NCBI GenBank assembly: GCA_958510875.1
Contig: OY294069.1
Location: forward strand, 163,307,111 to 163,371,110
DNA: 64,000 nucleotides
DNA from: Endomychus coccineus
Lineage: Eukaryota > Arthropoda > Insecta > Coleoptera > Endomychidae
Direction: 5' to 3'
Shown here: in pieces, positions 11,700-23,577 of the stretch
Position numbering within the stretch: the first letter of the stretch is position 1
Layout: each line of letters starts with the position of its first letter
The notes under the pieces: model-generated
The model's database searches: none
What the model saw: only the letters and a program-made list of their open reading frames with translations
Told to the model about the DNA's origin: nothing
Program-made: the position numbers and the translations under genes

Positions 11700-13050
11700 T
11701 TGCAATATGAAACATTACAACCATTTCAGTTCAGTTAGTTTCATATCTACTGATGAAAATAATTTCCACGTTCTGTTTCAGGCGAGCCATAAATGATACC
11801 GTAATTGAGTCAGTCGATTGTTGATTGATGATGGGGATCAATGAAAATTATCTTTTATTATCTAGTACATAAAAGACAAATGTACAAATAGTACATAGCA
11901 CATACAAGTTATGTAAACGTAACATGAAAAAAAAACGTGAAATCAAGGAAATAAACTTTAATGATGAATTCAAATAGAAGCTTCGATTAAGGTTTTGCAG
12001 CAATCCCTCGCATGAGAAAATCAATTATCCTGAAAATATACGATTCTTTAACTTTTGGATAATTCACTTGTATGTCATCCTGTTAATCTGAATCGAATTT
12101 AATGAGCATTATAAAAGCAAAATGTACTGCCGACATCTGCTACGATAGCTGTAGTCTTCAGTTGTTCAAAACTTACTACACAATATTTTGTAACAAATTA
12201 GTCATCATTATAAAACGAGATTCAGCTAAATGAATATTTCGTTGTTCACAAACGTTTGATACATTCTGTTATGACAACTCATTGAACATCTAAATCTTCT
12301 GGGTTGTCGAAATGCTCTTTATTCATCACTTAGTGACTCGATTCCCATAATTTTAGAAATTATTCTATATATAGGTACATGTTGCTTTTAGTTCAAATGG
12401 CTGCACAAAAATATCAGATCGTGTAGTGAAGCAAGAATATAATTTAGCAACGATTTAACCGAGGAATTGTTAGCCCTTTAGATAACGTTTGTTCTTCATT
12501 ATATTAGTTTAGCTCCAAATAACACATTCTATAGTATTCATTGAGAAGTTATAGTGCGTCTTAAAATTAATTGCTTTTTCAGAGTGTACTTGTTCCAAAC
12601 AATAAATTAAAATAAACTAATCATCATTTTATTGACTTTGGCAAGGATCTTTTACAAACGTTTACTTGATTTTAAATTTCTGTTTATTATTTGCTCTCTT
12701 AGTAAATTACATTCCAACGCTTCGTGATCGTGAAGAAATTATATACGTATTGAAAAAAGTTAATTTATACGATTTTACACATTTGTCACGTACGCAAGAT
12801 TACAATTTATGGGTAAATTCTTCTCTTCACGTTAGAACCACATATCAGCAATATACTGCATGCAGTTAAATGAAGTCTCATCATATTGCATAATTGATAT
12901 TTATCTTCATATTAACACGATGATAAACTAATATTCTTAAGTAGGCAACAAAATTGAGTTATCTCACTTTCTCACTACTCAATCGGTTTAATATTATGGT
13001 TGCATAAAAAAAACATATCAGTCGAGAATGCTAGCAGAACTTCTTATTTA
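11700..13050. other. no gene seen
   Basis: AT-rich sequence with only short chance frames. Confidence 0.5.
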
Positions 13051-13054
13051 TTGA

Positions 13055-13205
13055 TCCACTAGCTGTTGTCCCGTAGAAGAAGTCGTCGGATCCGCCGCTG
13101 CGATGTCATTTCCTAAAATGAGTAGAAACAGCTAAACGCGTAGAATTATACTCTTTGACATGTTAAAGTTTATTTGAATTGACAGGGATATCTATTGTTA
13201 TGATT
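13055..13205. repeat. dispersed repeat pair with 35.02-35.15 kb
   Basis: Both loci share 'gtttatttgaattg.cagggat.tctat' after a more GC-rich head ('ctagctgttgtcccg' here, 'cttgctgtgcgcgggg' there). This is likely the 3' portion of a retroposon. Confidence 0.5.
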
Positions 13206-14675
13206 TCATTTCCTAAACAACATAAAATGATAAAATTTGAACTTACCGAACATTAAAAATTAGAAAAGATTAATAAAATATATAATATATCGAATTAAAA
13301 ACATTTATTAAAAGTTAAATTGTAGATAGTATAAGGTATTAAACAATGTATAACAGAATGTAATATAGAATAAGAAGTGTAGAAATGTTATTGATGTCTT
13401 ATATTATGTATTAGATTTAAGAATTGGCAAATGTCAAAATTGACATAAATATTGGAATAATCAAGTTAATATGAACCTAATCATAGGTTATCTCATACCA
13501 AAATATGTGGAAAAATGTAGGCAATATTAATTTAAATAGCAGAGAGCATCATCACTTTAAATAATTTGAAAATCTTCAATAATTCAAAATTTATAGAATA
13601 CTCTATTCTGATTGGTCGAGACAATTTAGAAACTTCAAAAAGGTCAACAATTAAAAGTTATGTCAGTTACAACAATGACCAAGCATTCTAGACAATGAAA
13701 GAAAATACCTCATTGGTCAGAAATGACATAAACTGGCTTCCTTTTGTAGGCCCTATAAAAAGGAAACAGGAAGAAAAACCAGACATTCGAGATCCAAAGC
13801 ATCTTCTGCAGCTCAAGTATATTTCCATAACCTTAGTTTTTGGTAACATCGAAGAACTCAAGTAGTCTCTGTAGCTTCGACAAGTTAAAGTAACCGAAGT
13901 AAGTAAATTATTCCTACGAATCAAGTAGTGTTCCTGAGTATTCGAACAAAGTTTAAGGTTATAATAACCACAGTTAATAAGTAGCATCGTAGAACATCCA
14001 GTCTTCGATAACGTTCCAGTATATTATTGAAGAAGTTTTATATCTTAAAAGAATAAAACAAGTTAACAAATTTATCAACAGTTCTTGAATTTATAAAGAA
14101 GTAACAACGTAGTTTACCTTGTGAATAGTTTTTCAAAACAGAGCATTGTGTTTTAAAGTGAATAATCAAATCATCAAGAAGATAAAATCAACTGAACATT
14201 GCCAACATTTTCTATCATATTATTGGATATAAACTAAAAGTAAGTTTGTTTATACTATCCCCATTGTATTGTTATTTGTATATCTGAATGAAAGATTGTC
14301 GTTTGTAACTTTGTAAACATGAATTAATATTAAGTAGTTTTGAGGTTAAACATAGAAATTTTAGAACATAAAATATAAATCGTAAGATCTGTAACCTGAG
14401 ATATAACATAGAGTCATAAACATTTAAATATAAAAACTTTTAACATTCAAACAAAATATTGTGTTTAATTCCATATAATATAAAAAGATCATTATCATTC
14501 AAATCAATCAAAACAAATCAAACATATAAAATAAATATAATTCAAAACATTCAAATCAAAATAAAAAGCTAGCCGGAATAATAATAAAATTAAATTAAAT
14601 GAATTGAACAAAATATAAATCATTAATTTATAAATAAAAAGGTAAAGCCTTTTTTAATAACACTATGTATGGACT
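13206..14675. other. very AT-rich, no gene seen
   Basis: Long A/T-rich runs, particularly 14400-14640. A 99-codon minus-strand frame (13688-13987) has no recognised domain or splice context. Confidence 0.45.
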
Positions 14676-14679
14676 GGTC

Positions 14680-15010
14680 TCTCTCGGACATTATGTGACT
14701 ATCAATTTATCATCAGTTTGTCATGTAAACGTTACCTGTCTTGTTGAGACTTCATGAGTTGTCAGTCATAGAGAGTCTGAACTGTGATAATGATCAATTA
14801 TTCTATGGAACTGTCAGTCATGTAAATTGTACGTGATTATATTAGTTGTCACAAACGTCAACATAATTCTCCCTTTTACCAACTTTGGAGATTTGAGTTT
14901 CAAAAATCCGTTCTTTACGTCGTATAACGAATATATCTGTCAAGTTTCAAATCGATCCACTTTATAGCTTCAGAGATTTTGTGATGATTGAGTCAGACAG
15001 TCCACATTAA
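14680..15010 (-). repeat. dispersed repeat B, inverted copy
   Basis: Read on the minus strand this copy runs in the order 'atctc.gaa.ctataaag', 'ttatacgacgta', 'aacggatttttgaaa', 'ggtaaaaggga', then 'caatttacatgac'. The same landmarks occur in plus orientation at 23300-23440 and 20560-20712, and partly near 19700-19760. Confidence 0.6.
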
Positions 15011-15277
15011 CTCGCGAAAAATATAACGAACTACCTGCGATAACATTGTCGCTTGGAGTTTCGATTCTACGCTATAGGTCCAAGCGCCAATGTTATTATG
15101 GCAGGTTAGGTTGTTAAATTTTTCGCAGTTTAGTTTCCGAGCTATACCACATACACCAAAACTATGTAAAATTTTGTTTTGCTTCGATATGAACTATTGA
15201 ATTATTTAATAAAAAAAACCATAATAACATAATAAGCAAACTTTCACAAATGACCAAGAGATATCTAAGGTGAAATA

Positions 15278-16897
15278 CTTGAAACCAATGGCGGCTCGTG
15301 AACTTTTTAAGAGAGGAGGCTGGACATAAAAAATATACTCTATTCAGCCAATAAGTTTAACCATTGCACAGCGACCGTACCAGCTACTTCAGTGACAGAA
15401 TTAATTGTTGCCAAGCAAGAACCAACGTGGAGGTGTAAAGTTTCTCTTCTTTTTTCTTCTTTGCATTTTTAATATTTTTCCTTTTTTTTTAATTTTTCAT
15501 ATTTTGTTTTTTTTTATTATTTTTATTAACTTTTTTTATATATTAACGGAATTCTACGGTCTTTAGTTTGCGAAAAATTATCAATAATATTATCATAAAA
15601 TGTATCATTTTGTTTCAAGTGTTTTACTAAATCTTTTTCAATAGATATCAAACTAACATTGTTAAACGATTTTGGCCCATTGTATTTCGCATGTAGGTTT
15701 TAATTCGTTTGAGAGTAGAAAATGATCTCTCCACCGATGCCGACGTGACAGGAATGGTGACTGTCAAACAAAGTAGTTTATAAACCTGAGGTAAAACTTG
15801 TTGCAAATCATTGTCTATCATATATTTCATCATATCGGCGTGAATGTCGTACTGGCCTAAAATATCTTTATCCGAGTAGGTATATAACCCATAATTCATT
15901 GTGCTATTTATCAAAAAATTTCTATTTTAGAACTAAGTTATCTAAAAGTGTATTGGGAAACTCTTTTGAAAAAGATTCGAAAAATCTTCTATTCGTCAAG
16001 CCGAAAAACTTCAATTCATGTAAATCGGAAAATCGAAACTAAATTTGACCTTTAATAGTATCTAAAATTTCATAAAAAAGTTGTTTATAATGTAGTTTCT
16101 TGTCTACCAAATTATAGGTTTTCCTCCTTCAACAATATTCTGTTTACCGGTTAATTTAAACTTAATACTCGATGTAATATGTTCCTGCGATTTTTCATGT
16201 CTGTCTATACCACGAGCTAAATTTTTCAAATCATCATAACCCGAGTGCCACAACATGAAGTTGTATCAGATGTAAATAGCAAGCAATATAATTTATTGTG
16301 TATTTCGATTTTGAAACATACCTGTCATCACTAATCCTTTCAAATCCGGTAAAGGCCGTTTATTTAAAAAAAACACTTTTCTGTAATATGTTAATCCACT
16401 AAATGGATTTTCTAAGAAGTCAGCAACTGCACATTTTAACGTTAAATAACTCACGGAACAGATAAATTATAACTTAACCTTACTTCGCATCGCGAAACAA
16501 AAACAACAACTGACGGAGCACGTGTCTCGTGCTCTTTGGTCTCGTGTCGCCGCCTCGCAGCTCGTTGGGCAGGAAGTAATCGTATTTCGACCGAGTGCGA
16601 ACGAGAAGCTAGCATACAGAGGATGTTGCCATATCCACTGTTTTACCCTACTTGGCAAATGAACTGGTTGGAAAAACGGCAACTGTGTTGACCACACGTA
16701 TTTAGCGTTTGAGATATATAGAGAATCTAGCCTCTGTTGCCAGATTAAAAATAACTACTGAGAACGGGGAATTAATTGTGAAATTTAAAGAATCATCAGA
16801 GAAACAGGAAATAAAATGGAAAATGGATCATTAAGATAAATTGGTGAGGAGGCTAGGCCTCCTTAGCCTCCTTCGAGGAGCCGCCACTGCTTGAAAC
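15278..16897 (-). mobile_element. hAT element with intact 8-bp target duplications
   Basis: The 8-bp sequence CTTGAAAC occurs at 15278-15285 and 16890-16897. Between them the element (15286-16889, 1604 bp) begins 'caatggcggctcgtgaa' and ends '...gaggagccgccactg', imperfect inverted repeats of the hAT type. It carries only the C-terminal end of a transposase, on the minus strand. A second copy starts at 63655. The preserved target duplications argue for recent insertion, or a young non-autonomous copy. Confidence 0.9.
15648..15914 (-). pseudogene. hAT transposase C-terminal (dimerisation) fragment
   Basis: The 88-codon frame encodes the hAT family C-terminal dimerisation motif, with TSASVERSFSTLKRIKTYMR as the signature preceded by a hydrophobic LPQVYKLL..TIPV strand. 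In full-length hAT proteins this is the last part of the RNase-H-fold region and joins two subunits. The first residues (before about residue 25) fit the family less well. Weak similarity continues on the minus strand from 15940 to 16330 but is broken by stops. The catalytic Asp and Glu blocks and the BED zinc finger were not seen. Confidence 0.85.
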
Positions 16898-17875
16898 ATC
16901 AAACATATTAATTATTCTTCGTTATTATTATAAAATATCTAAGAAAATCTGTATGGGTTCAACTGGCGTCAAAGAAACTACCATATTTGAAGACATTAGT
17001 GCGTTTATACTGATCAGATAAAGCTTGGGTACAACAAAAGATGCAGGAAACCAAAACAGTACATTCAACAACGTCAGCAATGTCAAAAATCTATATGACA
17101 TGCTTATCCGGCTTGAAAACAGATATGACATTATCGCAGTAAAACAACTTGAAGAGTTAATTTATGAGCCAACATCGATCCTAACGTTCTACCTGTTTAT
17201 TTGACCGGAAATATCAAGACGTTAGTCGTCTTGAAATGTTCGGTTATAAAATATAATCATAAATTCTCTTGTTCGAAGTTCGTTAATGTCTTATCTATCT
17301 AACTACAAAATACCATTCGTAGACAGGAAATGTTTCTATTCGTAATGGTGTTTATGAAAATATTCTTGTACTGAAGGTTCTGGAATAAGGATAAAATATT
17401 TACTTAACTTAGTTGTCCAATATAATACTGTTACGATAAATATTTGTTATCTAGGAATAAATAAGTTCCATTCTAATCCTAGAGCAAATCATATTGCCTT
17501 CCATAACTGTTACAGAACATAAATTAGTTGAACTCGAGGATATAATGCAATTTGAAATATTATTTGCTATATCAATAGAAACAAAATAATACATTACTAT
17601 GCCTTGTTCATGGATCAATGGAATGACGTCATACTTGGTTATTTTTACTAATTCGCTACAACAATTTTCATAAATAACTGCAGCACTAGTTCCACCAAGC
17701 CAAATATATTCCATTTTTTACAGTAGGCAATACATTACCGAGTTGGCGATATAAATTGTTGATTATTAAATTGACTTGACATCTCCTTGATGACATTTCA
17801 TTATTCGTTGTGAATCTAAATTATGATAAAATCAAAGTACAGAAACAATTATTCTTCTCAGAACTGCAATTCTAC
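16898..17875. other. no gene seen
   Basis: Only short chance frames (16928-17131 and 17451-17714, minus) without recognisable motifs. Confidence 0.45.
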
Positions 17876-17879
17876 GTAC

Positions 17880-18836
17880 CGGGATATCAAAAATGATCTT
17901 GATCAAGGGTGGTTGTGGAATAAAGAACGTGTGTCTTACTTTACGTTTGAAATAATTATGTCACTGTCACACTGACATCATCAATAACCTACAAATTTCA
18001 TACCTATTTATTTCAGTTGTAAAACAATAATGAACTACAAATTATGAAATAATTATGTGAGATTTGAACCTTTTCAGATAGCCACAATCCGGGTCAAAAA
18101 CGGTTTTGAAATAGTTAATTTTCCGTAAATCGAATGACGTTCACGTGAGAAGCCCGTAGCACGCGAGTTAGAAAAGTGCAAACTGGTTGTACCTAACACG
18201 GCTTTACAACGACTTTTCGCGTGCCGTTTTCGCTCCATGTAGTTAGATTTAGTATCAGACCGTGCCCGACGGCCCTTCTTTTTTCGATAAATGTCCATTA
18301 CATAGGAAAATTTAATTAAAACAGTTTGAGCTATTCTCAAATCTCAGCTACGCGCGTCTAACGTGCGACGTACCAAAGGGAATTTTCTCGCGACTAAAAT
18401 ATACACGCAGCGGGTAAAAGCTAGCGGCCCATAGCCAAAAACACTTTATTACAGCTGGCGCCGGTCGCACGGGGCAAGAAACGGCCCCAAATTAACAAGA
18501 CCGAGGTAAAATGTATAAGCTCTAACTTACGCGCAGCGAGCTCCTCGAGGCATATGTCAAAATGATTTCGTTCGTAGCTAATTACATAGGACGTCTGGCG
18601 TTCAGGCAATTATGTTTTTAGATAATTCGAGCCTTCTAATTTCGATAGGCCACGTGAAAATCCCGGAGTATAAAGCGCTAAAGACTTCCGAGTGTTACAA
18701 TATTCGTATAAAATTTCGAAATTTCGCACTTTTAGAAACTTCAAATTAATTATGACATAATTATTTCAAACGTAAAGTAAGACACACGTTTTAGATTCCA
18801 CAACCACCCTTGACCAAGATAATTTTTGATATCCCG
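17880..18836. mobile_element. 957-bp TIR element, copy 1
   Basis: Terminal inverted repeats of roughly 85 bp start 'cgggatatcaaaaat' and include 'tcaagggtggttgtggaat' and 'tttacgtttgaaataatt'. GTAC sits on both sides (17876-17879, 18837-18840), compatible with a 4-bp target duplication, although it extends the palindromic tip. Copy 2 at 30698-31665 is highly similar throughout. Open frames on the minus strand at 18074-18340 and 18421-18609 match copy 2, but no transposase motif is visible. Superfamily unassigned. Confidence 0.85.
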
Positions 18837-18959
18837 GTACATTTACGTCGTGTGCTGTGTAAACTGCGAAAAGTGTACATTTTTTACATTAGTATATAAA
18901 ACAGAAAAATGAAGGTTGCTTATAATGACCAAAAATGGATCTTCGAAGATGGTACTGTC

Positions 18960-19460
18960 GGTACCTGGCACTAAAACTAAAGACGATAAAAGCTGTTGGC
19001 GCAGTGTATATTGTAGATACTTCATGCTGGTTGTACATCAAGTATTTATTCCTCGTGCACTAATATTTTCTTAAAAAAAAGGATGTCGATTATCCTGGCG
19101 AAATGTATCAAAACAAGTACCAAAATTTGTTTCAATTTCAACTATTAGTAAATTCAGAAGAACCCTCCCCCATCGTTGTGGATAATGAATAAACTGCCAA
19201 AAGCACCCCCGCGAAATATGATATACAACAATGGTTAAGTAGAAACAATATACCAACATCATGATAACACCTTGAAACCACTGTTGTTGATGTTGATAAC
19301 AATAAATAAGTTGCAACCAGTATACGTAGCAGAAATGTTACCTGCAAAACATGTCCGACGAAGTGCTTGGTCCCCCCTTACCATTAGAATTTCACATAGA
19401 GAAACAAACACCAGAAATATGGGCCCTTTTCGACATAATGATAAAGTGTGTTATTGTTAA
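18960..19460 (+). pseudogene. Tc1/mariner-superfamily (IS630-type) transposase remnant
   Basis: Conceptual plus-strand translation in shifting frames gives recognisable pieces of the insect IS630-like DDE transposase. These are a DYPGEM..QN segment at about 19087, VVDNE (second catalytic Asp, normally followed by APYHS) at about 19180, KYDIQQWLSRNNIP at about 19215-19260, and VPPYH (normally LPPYHCxxNPIE) at about 19370. At least two frameshifts and several stops break it. No terminal repeats were identified. The family resemblance is from memory. Confidence 0.6.
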
Positions 19461-20230
19461 TGGGCAGTGTTTAAAGAAATTATAGTGTTGAAGGCGATAT
19501 TATATTGATGTGGTTGTGCAATAACCTCAAGTTACAATTTTAATACCCACAACCGAAAATTTTATACAAATAAACGATTTGAAGCTATAACCCTTCCCCT
19601 TCTGAAGTGTAATTTTTGATAACTGTGTTTGAAACTCTCAGTTATAAGAATAGTTTTATTTTTTATTTCGTTTATGAACCTCTTGTAAATATATGCAAGA
19701 CGATATATTCCTTATACGACGTGGCACCCGCTAAGGACAGATTTTTCGAAACTGCCTAACATTAAGATTGTAACTTATCTACATGATTACCAAATCCAAT
19801 CCCTAAAACGTGAGGAGATTGCAGGTGTTGTTTTTCTTAACTCCCCTGTACAGCGGTTACTGCTAGAGGGGTTGGACCAACTACTACAGGGGAAGCCGCA
19901 TGAGAGCACCCACAAGGGGCTGTTCTTTTGCCCCTTGCTTTTGGATGGGCTGTCGGGTTTTCTCATTAGTTTATTGTGATCAAAAGTAAATGGTGACAAT
20001 AAATACGTTACTAAGTAGGTGTGGAAGGAAACAAAACACTTATGATGCGTTCACTAGGAGAAGGTGACTGAATAATTCAAGACCGCACCTCTTGGTGAGT
20101 GAAATTATATCATAAGCGGAAAAATAAAGATATCTTGGGGTAACTAGTTAGAAAGTTGGCAAAGAACTCCCATTTGGAAAAATCCACAAGGCAAGGATGT
20201 CCCTGTGGATATGCAGACTTACATGAAGCA
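19461..20230. other. no gene; repeat debris
   Basis: A fragment resembling repeat B lies near 19700-19760 ('ccttatacgacgt', 'gatttttcgaaa'). The locally GC-rich 19840-19960 stretch is unrecognised. Confidence 0.4.
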
Positions 20231-20239
20231 AATACGACA

Positions 20240-20470
20240 AAACCGGGATTTACCAAATCAATTGCGAGTCTTGTTCAAAATGCTATGAGGGTCAAATTAG
20301 AAGGAACATTTTAACTCGTTATAAGGAACATCTTGCGCATGTAAAGAAAAATCAGCGGTTGCCGAACATATTTTGAATACAGGCCACACCATTTCTCAAG
20401 AAAGTTTATCACTTTTAAAACACAGTACAGACAAATGTTCAGTTTAGAAGGGATGGAAATGTATTAACCC
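20240..20470 (+). pseudogene. Penelope-like element GIY-YIG endonuclease fragment
   Basis: One frame gives Gly-Ile-Tyr at 20245-20253, then CESCSKCYEGQIRRN and TRYKEHLAHVKKN up to about 20345. After a one-base shift it continues as AVAEHILNTGHTIS at about 20360-20400. This is the order of the GIY-YIG nuclease of Penelope-like retroelements (GIY, YxGQTxR, R..EH, H..TGH). A related scrap in reverse lies at 63300-63385. The reverse transcriptase is not present. Confidence 0.75.
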
Positions 20471-20559
20471 AATTTATTAAATTCCGATTCATCTCCAGCT
20501 GAGGGTAACCGATTGTTTACATTATTATCCACAAATAGTATTTAAACATCCCAAACGGG

Positions 20560-20712
20560 GTAAAAGCGATTGGATATATCTTTTTGACATCAGATATAAT
20601 CAGTACAATTTACATGACAGACAGTACCATAGATTAATGAACTGTTTATAATAATACATCAAGTAACGTTTACATGACAGATAGGTGATACAATATACAT
20701 GACAGACCACTA
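20560..20712 (+). repeat. repeat B fragment with three 'acatgacag' motifs
   Basis: 'acatgacag' occurs three times, at about 20613, 20673 and 20698. The fragment is interrupted by the mariner-like insertion at 20716, and similar sequence ('cacatgacaa') follows the right end at about 23112. Confidence 0.55.
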
Positions 20713-20861
20713 TACAGGGTGTCCTCCAACTGCGTGGCTAAAATAAAACCGAAGATTCTTTGATTCGAAAAAAATTTGATGACCCTTTTTACTTTTGCCT
20801 CAAGTGTCTTGTTTAGCCGGTAGAGGGCTTCAAAGTTGCAAAAATAATTTTGTTTTTTCGG

Positions 20862-20969
20862 TATAACTTGAGAACGTGATGGAGGACTTTTACAATATTT
20901 GGCAGGTGAGTTGACAGTAACTCACCTGCCAAATATTGTAAAAGTCCTCCATCACGTTCTCAAGTTATA
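20862..20969. repeat. perfect 51-bp-arm hairpin
   Basis: Arms 20862-20912 and 20919-20969 are exact inverse complements, separated by the 6-nt loop 'gacagt'. It lies inside the left arm of the mariner-like element. The right arm has only one copy of the sequence. Confidence 0.95.
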
Positions 20970-21481
20970 ATATATAATAGCCGTTTTTGAGAGCAGAGCA
21001 TAGAGCCTTAGAGACCATAGAAATGGCTTAAACTTGAGGATGTAACGGGAAAAGTGTCCAGAACTTTTTTGTGGTCAATGTAATTCACTCGATATTTCTT
21101 ATGTGGATAGCTTATCTAATTTGAAAACTTTTTTTACTCTTAGAAAATTTTGATAAAATCAACGGATTAGCTTGAAAAAATTAATTTTCGAGTCTCTGCA
21201 ATTTTGGCTAACTAATTTTACTTGATTAAAATACCTTAGTTGCCTTTGCTTTTCTAATGTCATTTTGGCATTTGGAGAATTTAGTCTCAGAACTGTCAGT
21301 TTTTACTTTGCTTTCCGTAAAAATTTTATAAAATTATGGCTCAAAATTTCACTAACACTGAAATGGTTAATATCTCGGTAAAACACGAATAATAAAAACA
21401 ATAAAAATGGGGAAACGATGTGATTATTTAGGAAAAACAAATGCTAAATTAAAAGAAACAACAAAACTTTTTGGGAAATCG

Positions 21482-22531
21482 CTAAGGCATCAATTGTTCG
21501 AAATGTTGCCCATTTTCCTGAATACACAAATTAATTCGTTTCAAGAAATTGGATTGAACTCTGGCTAGTACTTCAGGATCATTCTTCAATAAATCCGCTT
21601 CATGATTAATTCGTTGCAACAATTCCTCTCGTGTGTTTACTGGAGCTGCATAAACTTTCGACTTCAAAGCGCCCCATAGAAAGAAGTCGCAGGGCGTCAA
21701 ATCAGGGGAGCGGGCCGGCCAGTTCACTGGTGCATCGTGCCCTCTACCTATCCAGCGATCTGGATATTCCGCATCCAAATGTCGCCTCACAGCTAATGTG
21801 AAATGAGGAGGTGCACCATCATGGATAAACCAGGCCACGACGAATGTGTAAGGGCAAGTCTTCCAACAGTTCAAGTAGCCTTTGTTCCAAAAAGTTCAAG
21901 TAGTTCTCCCCGTTCAATCGATCGGGTATAACGGTAGGGCCAATAATAAAGTTATCCACAATTCCAACCCAAACATTGATTTTAGTTTGATTCTGAAAAT
22001 ATGTAACTTCCGTTTCATGAGGATTTTCATCAGCATAGAAATGTTCATTATGGAGGTTAAAAAGACCACATCTCGTGAAAGTATCTTCGTCCGTGAACAG
22101 AATTCTTCTACAAAAATTGGGGTTTGCGTTTTGTCTTTGGACAATAAGCCGACAGAAATTTAGCCGATGACCTGGATCCATGGGCAATAAGTCTTGAACT
22201 GTTTTAATATGATAGGGATACAACAGTTCTTCTTTCAGTACATTATGAACTAATGATTTTGAGGCTCCAATACGAAGTCCCAAACGTAGTGTGCTTATCC
22301 CAGGTTCAGTTTCAACCGCTTCCAGTATCGCTTCTTCGAGCTCTAACGTCCTTCTTGTCCGTCTGCGTCCAGTTTCTCTGCGATTTGCTTCAAATTTGCC
22401 AGTTTCGCAAAGGTTTGCCGATTTGGAATTCTGAGATGCGGATATCTTTCCCTTTTCCGGCCATTGCAACGACAAAGTCCATAAATCAATAACATATCAA
22501 CCATTTCAGTGTTAGTGAAATTTTGAGCCAT
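21482..22531 (-). pseudogene. mariner-like transposase pseudogene (DD41D/rosa-like)
   Basis: The start MAQNFTNTEMVDMLLIYG at 22531 is the insect DUF4817-type helix-turn-helix. The first catalytic block is ILFTDEDTFTRCG (about 22100), the second FIHDGAPPHF (about 21825) and the third WPARSPDLTPCDFFLWG (about 21690-21730). I count 43 residues between the second Asp and the PCD Asp, two more than the DD41D spacing of related proteins. The frame is broken in the helix-turn-helix region near 22400-22470 and again near 21830-21875. It is therefore a pseudogene, although all three Asp codons survive. Confidence 0.85.
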
Positions 22532-23284
22532 AATTTTATAAAATTTTTACGGAAAGCAAAGTAAAAACTGACAGTTTTGAGAATAAATTCTTCAAATGCC
22601 AAAATGACATTAGAAAAGCAAAGGCAACTAAGGTATTTTAATCAAGTAAAATTAGTAAGCCAAAATTGCAGAGGCTCGAAAATTAATTTTTTCAAGCTAA
22701 TCCGTTGATTTTATCAAAATTTTCTAAGAGTAAGAAAAGTTTTCAAATTAGATAAGCTATCTACATAAAAAATATCGAGTGAATTACATCGACCACAAAA
22801 AAGTTCTGGACACTTTTCCCGTTACATCCTCAAGTTTGAGCCATTTCTATGGTCTCTAAGGCTCTGTGCTCCACTCTCAAAAATGGCCATTATTGACAGT
22901 AACTCACCTGCTAAATATTGTAAAAGTTCTTCATCTTGTTCTCAAGTTATACCGAAAAAACAAAATTCTTTTTGCAATTTTGAAGCCCTCTACCGGGTAA
23001 ACAAGACACTTGAGGCAAAAGTAAAAAGGCTCATCAACTTTTTTCGAATCAAAGAATCTTCTGCTTTATTTTGGCCACGCAGTTCGAGGACACCCTATAT
23101 AACATAGATTTCACATGACAAAGTATAATTTTATGTTTTTCCACACCTTCAGCTGTTACAACTCATTTGAAATATGCATTAAGTCTTGAAAACTTTGGCG
23201 AAGCCGATGACTTAGCTGATTCTAAGCTGGTTTCTGCGGGCATACTCCACGAATAACACCGAGTCTACATAAATAGAAGAAAAA

Positions 23285-23460
23285 TATCACTGAATCACTG
23301 ACTGTGATTGACTCTCTCATCACGAAATCTCCGAAACTATAAAGCCTTGAAATTAGGCAGGTAAGTCCTTATACGACGTAGAAAGGATTTTTCGAAATTC
23401 GACCGCATAAGGGGTAAAAGGGAATCGATATAGTTTGACGTCCAAGTTCCGATTATTATT
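23285..23460 (+). repeat. repeat B fragment
   Basis: Carries the landmarks 'atcacgaaatctcc', 'aaactataaagcc', 'ttatacgacgtag' and 'ggggtaaaaggga' in the same order as the inverted copy at 14680-15010. Confidence 0.6.
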
Positions 23461-23577
23461 CCAACACCATCGAGTTAGAGGGCAACAGTTAAGCTTCTAC
23501 CAAAATAACACAAATTGATGTTTCGTCTGTGCACATGCTTTTAGACGTCAAAGTTACGAGATAAGTCGAATAGATTA

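Larger units (their letters stand above)
20716..23098 (-). mobile_element. mariner-like element with ~600-bp inverted repeats
   Basis: The left tip reads 'cagggtgtcctcc' and the right tip is its inverse ('gaggacaccctata'), both next to TA, as in Tc1/mariner insertions. The inverted similarity is not limited to the tips: about 20716-21373 is an inverted copy of about 22494-23098, including the untranslated leader and the first residues of the transposase (MAQNFTNTEMV in both orientations). The left arm is about 53 bp longer because of an internal hairpin. The transposase pseudogene lies between on the minus strand. Confidence 0.85.

Noticed and set aside
16467..16697. 76-codon minus-strand frame in a GC-richer block
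   Set aside because: Inside the hAT element, not part of its transposase by sequence, and without motif.
18074..18609. Basic minus-strand frames conserved in the TIR element (also 30835-31439)
   Set aside because: Conservation equals that of the flanking non-coding DNA, and the third, more diverged core at 28.5-29.2 kb has no such frame. No protein family is recognisable.
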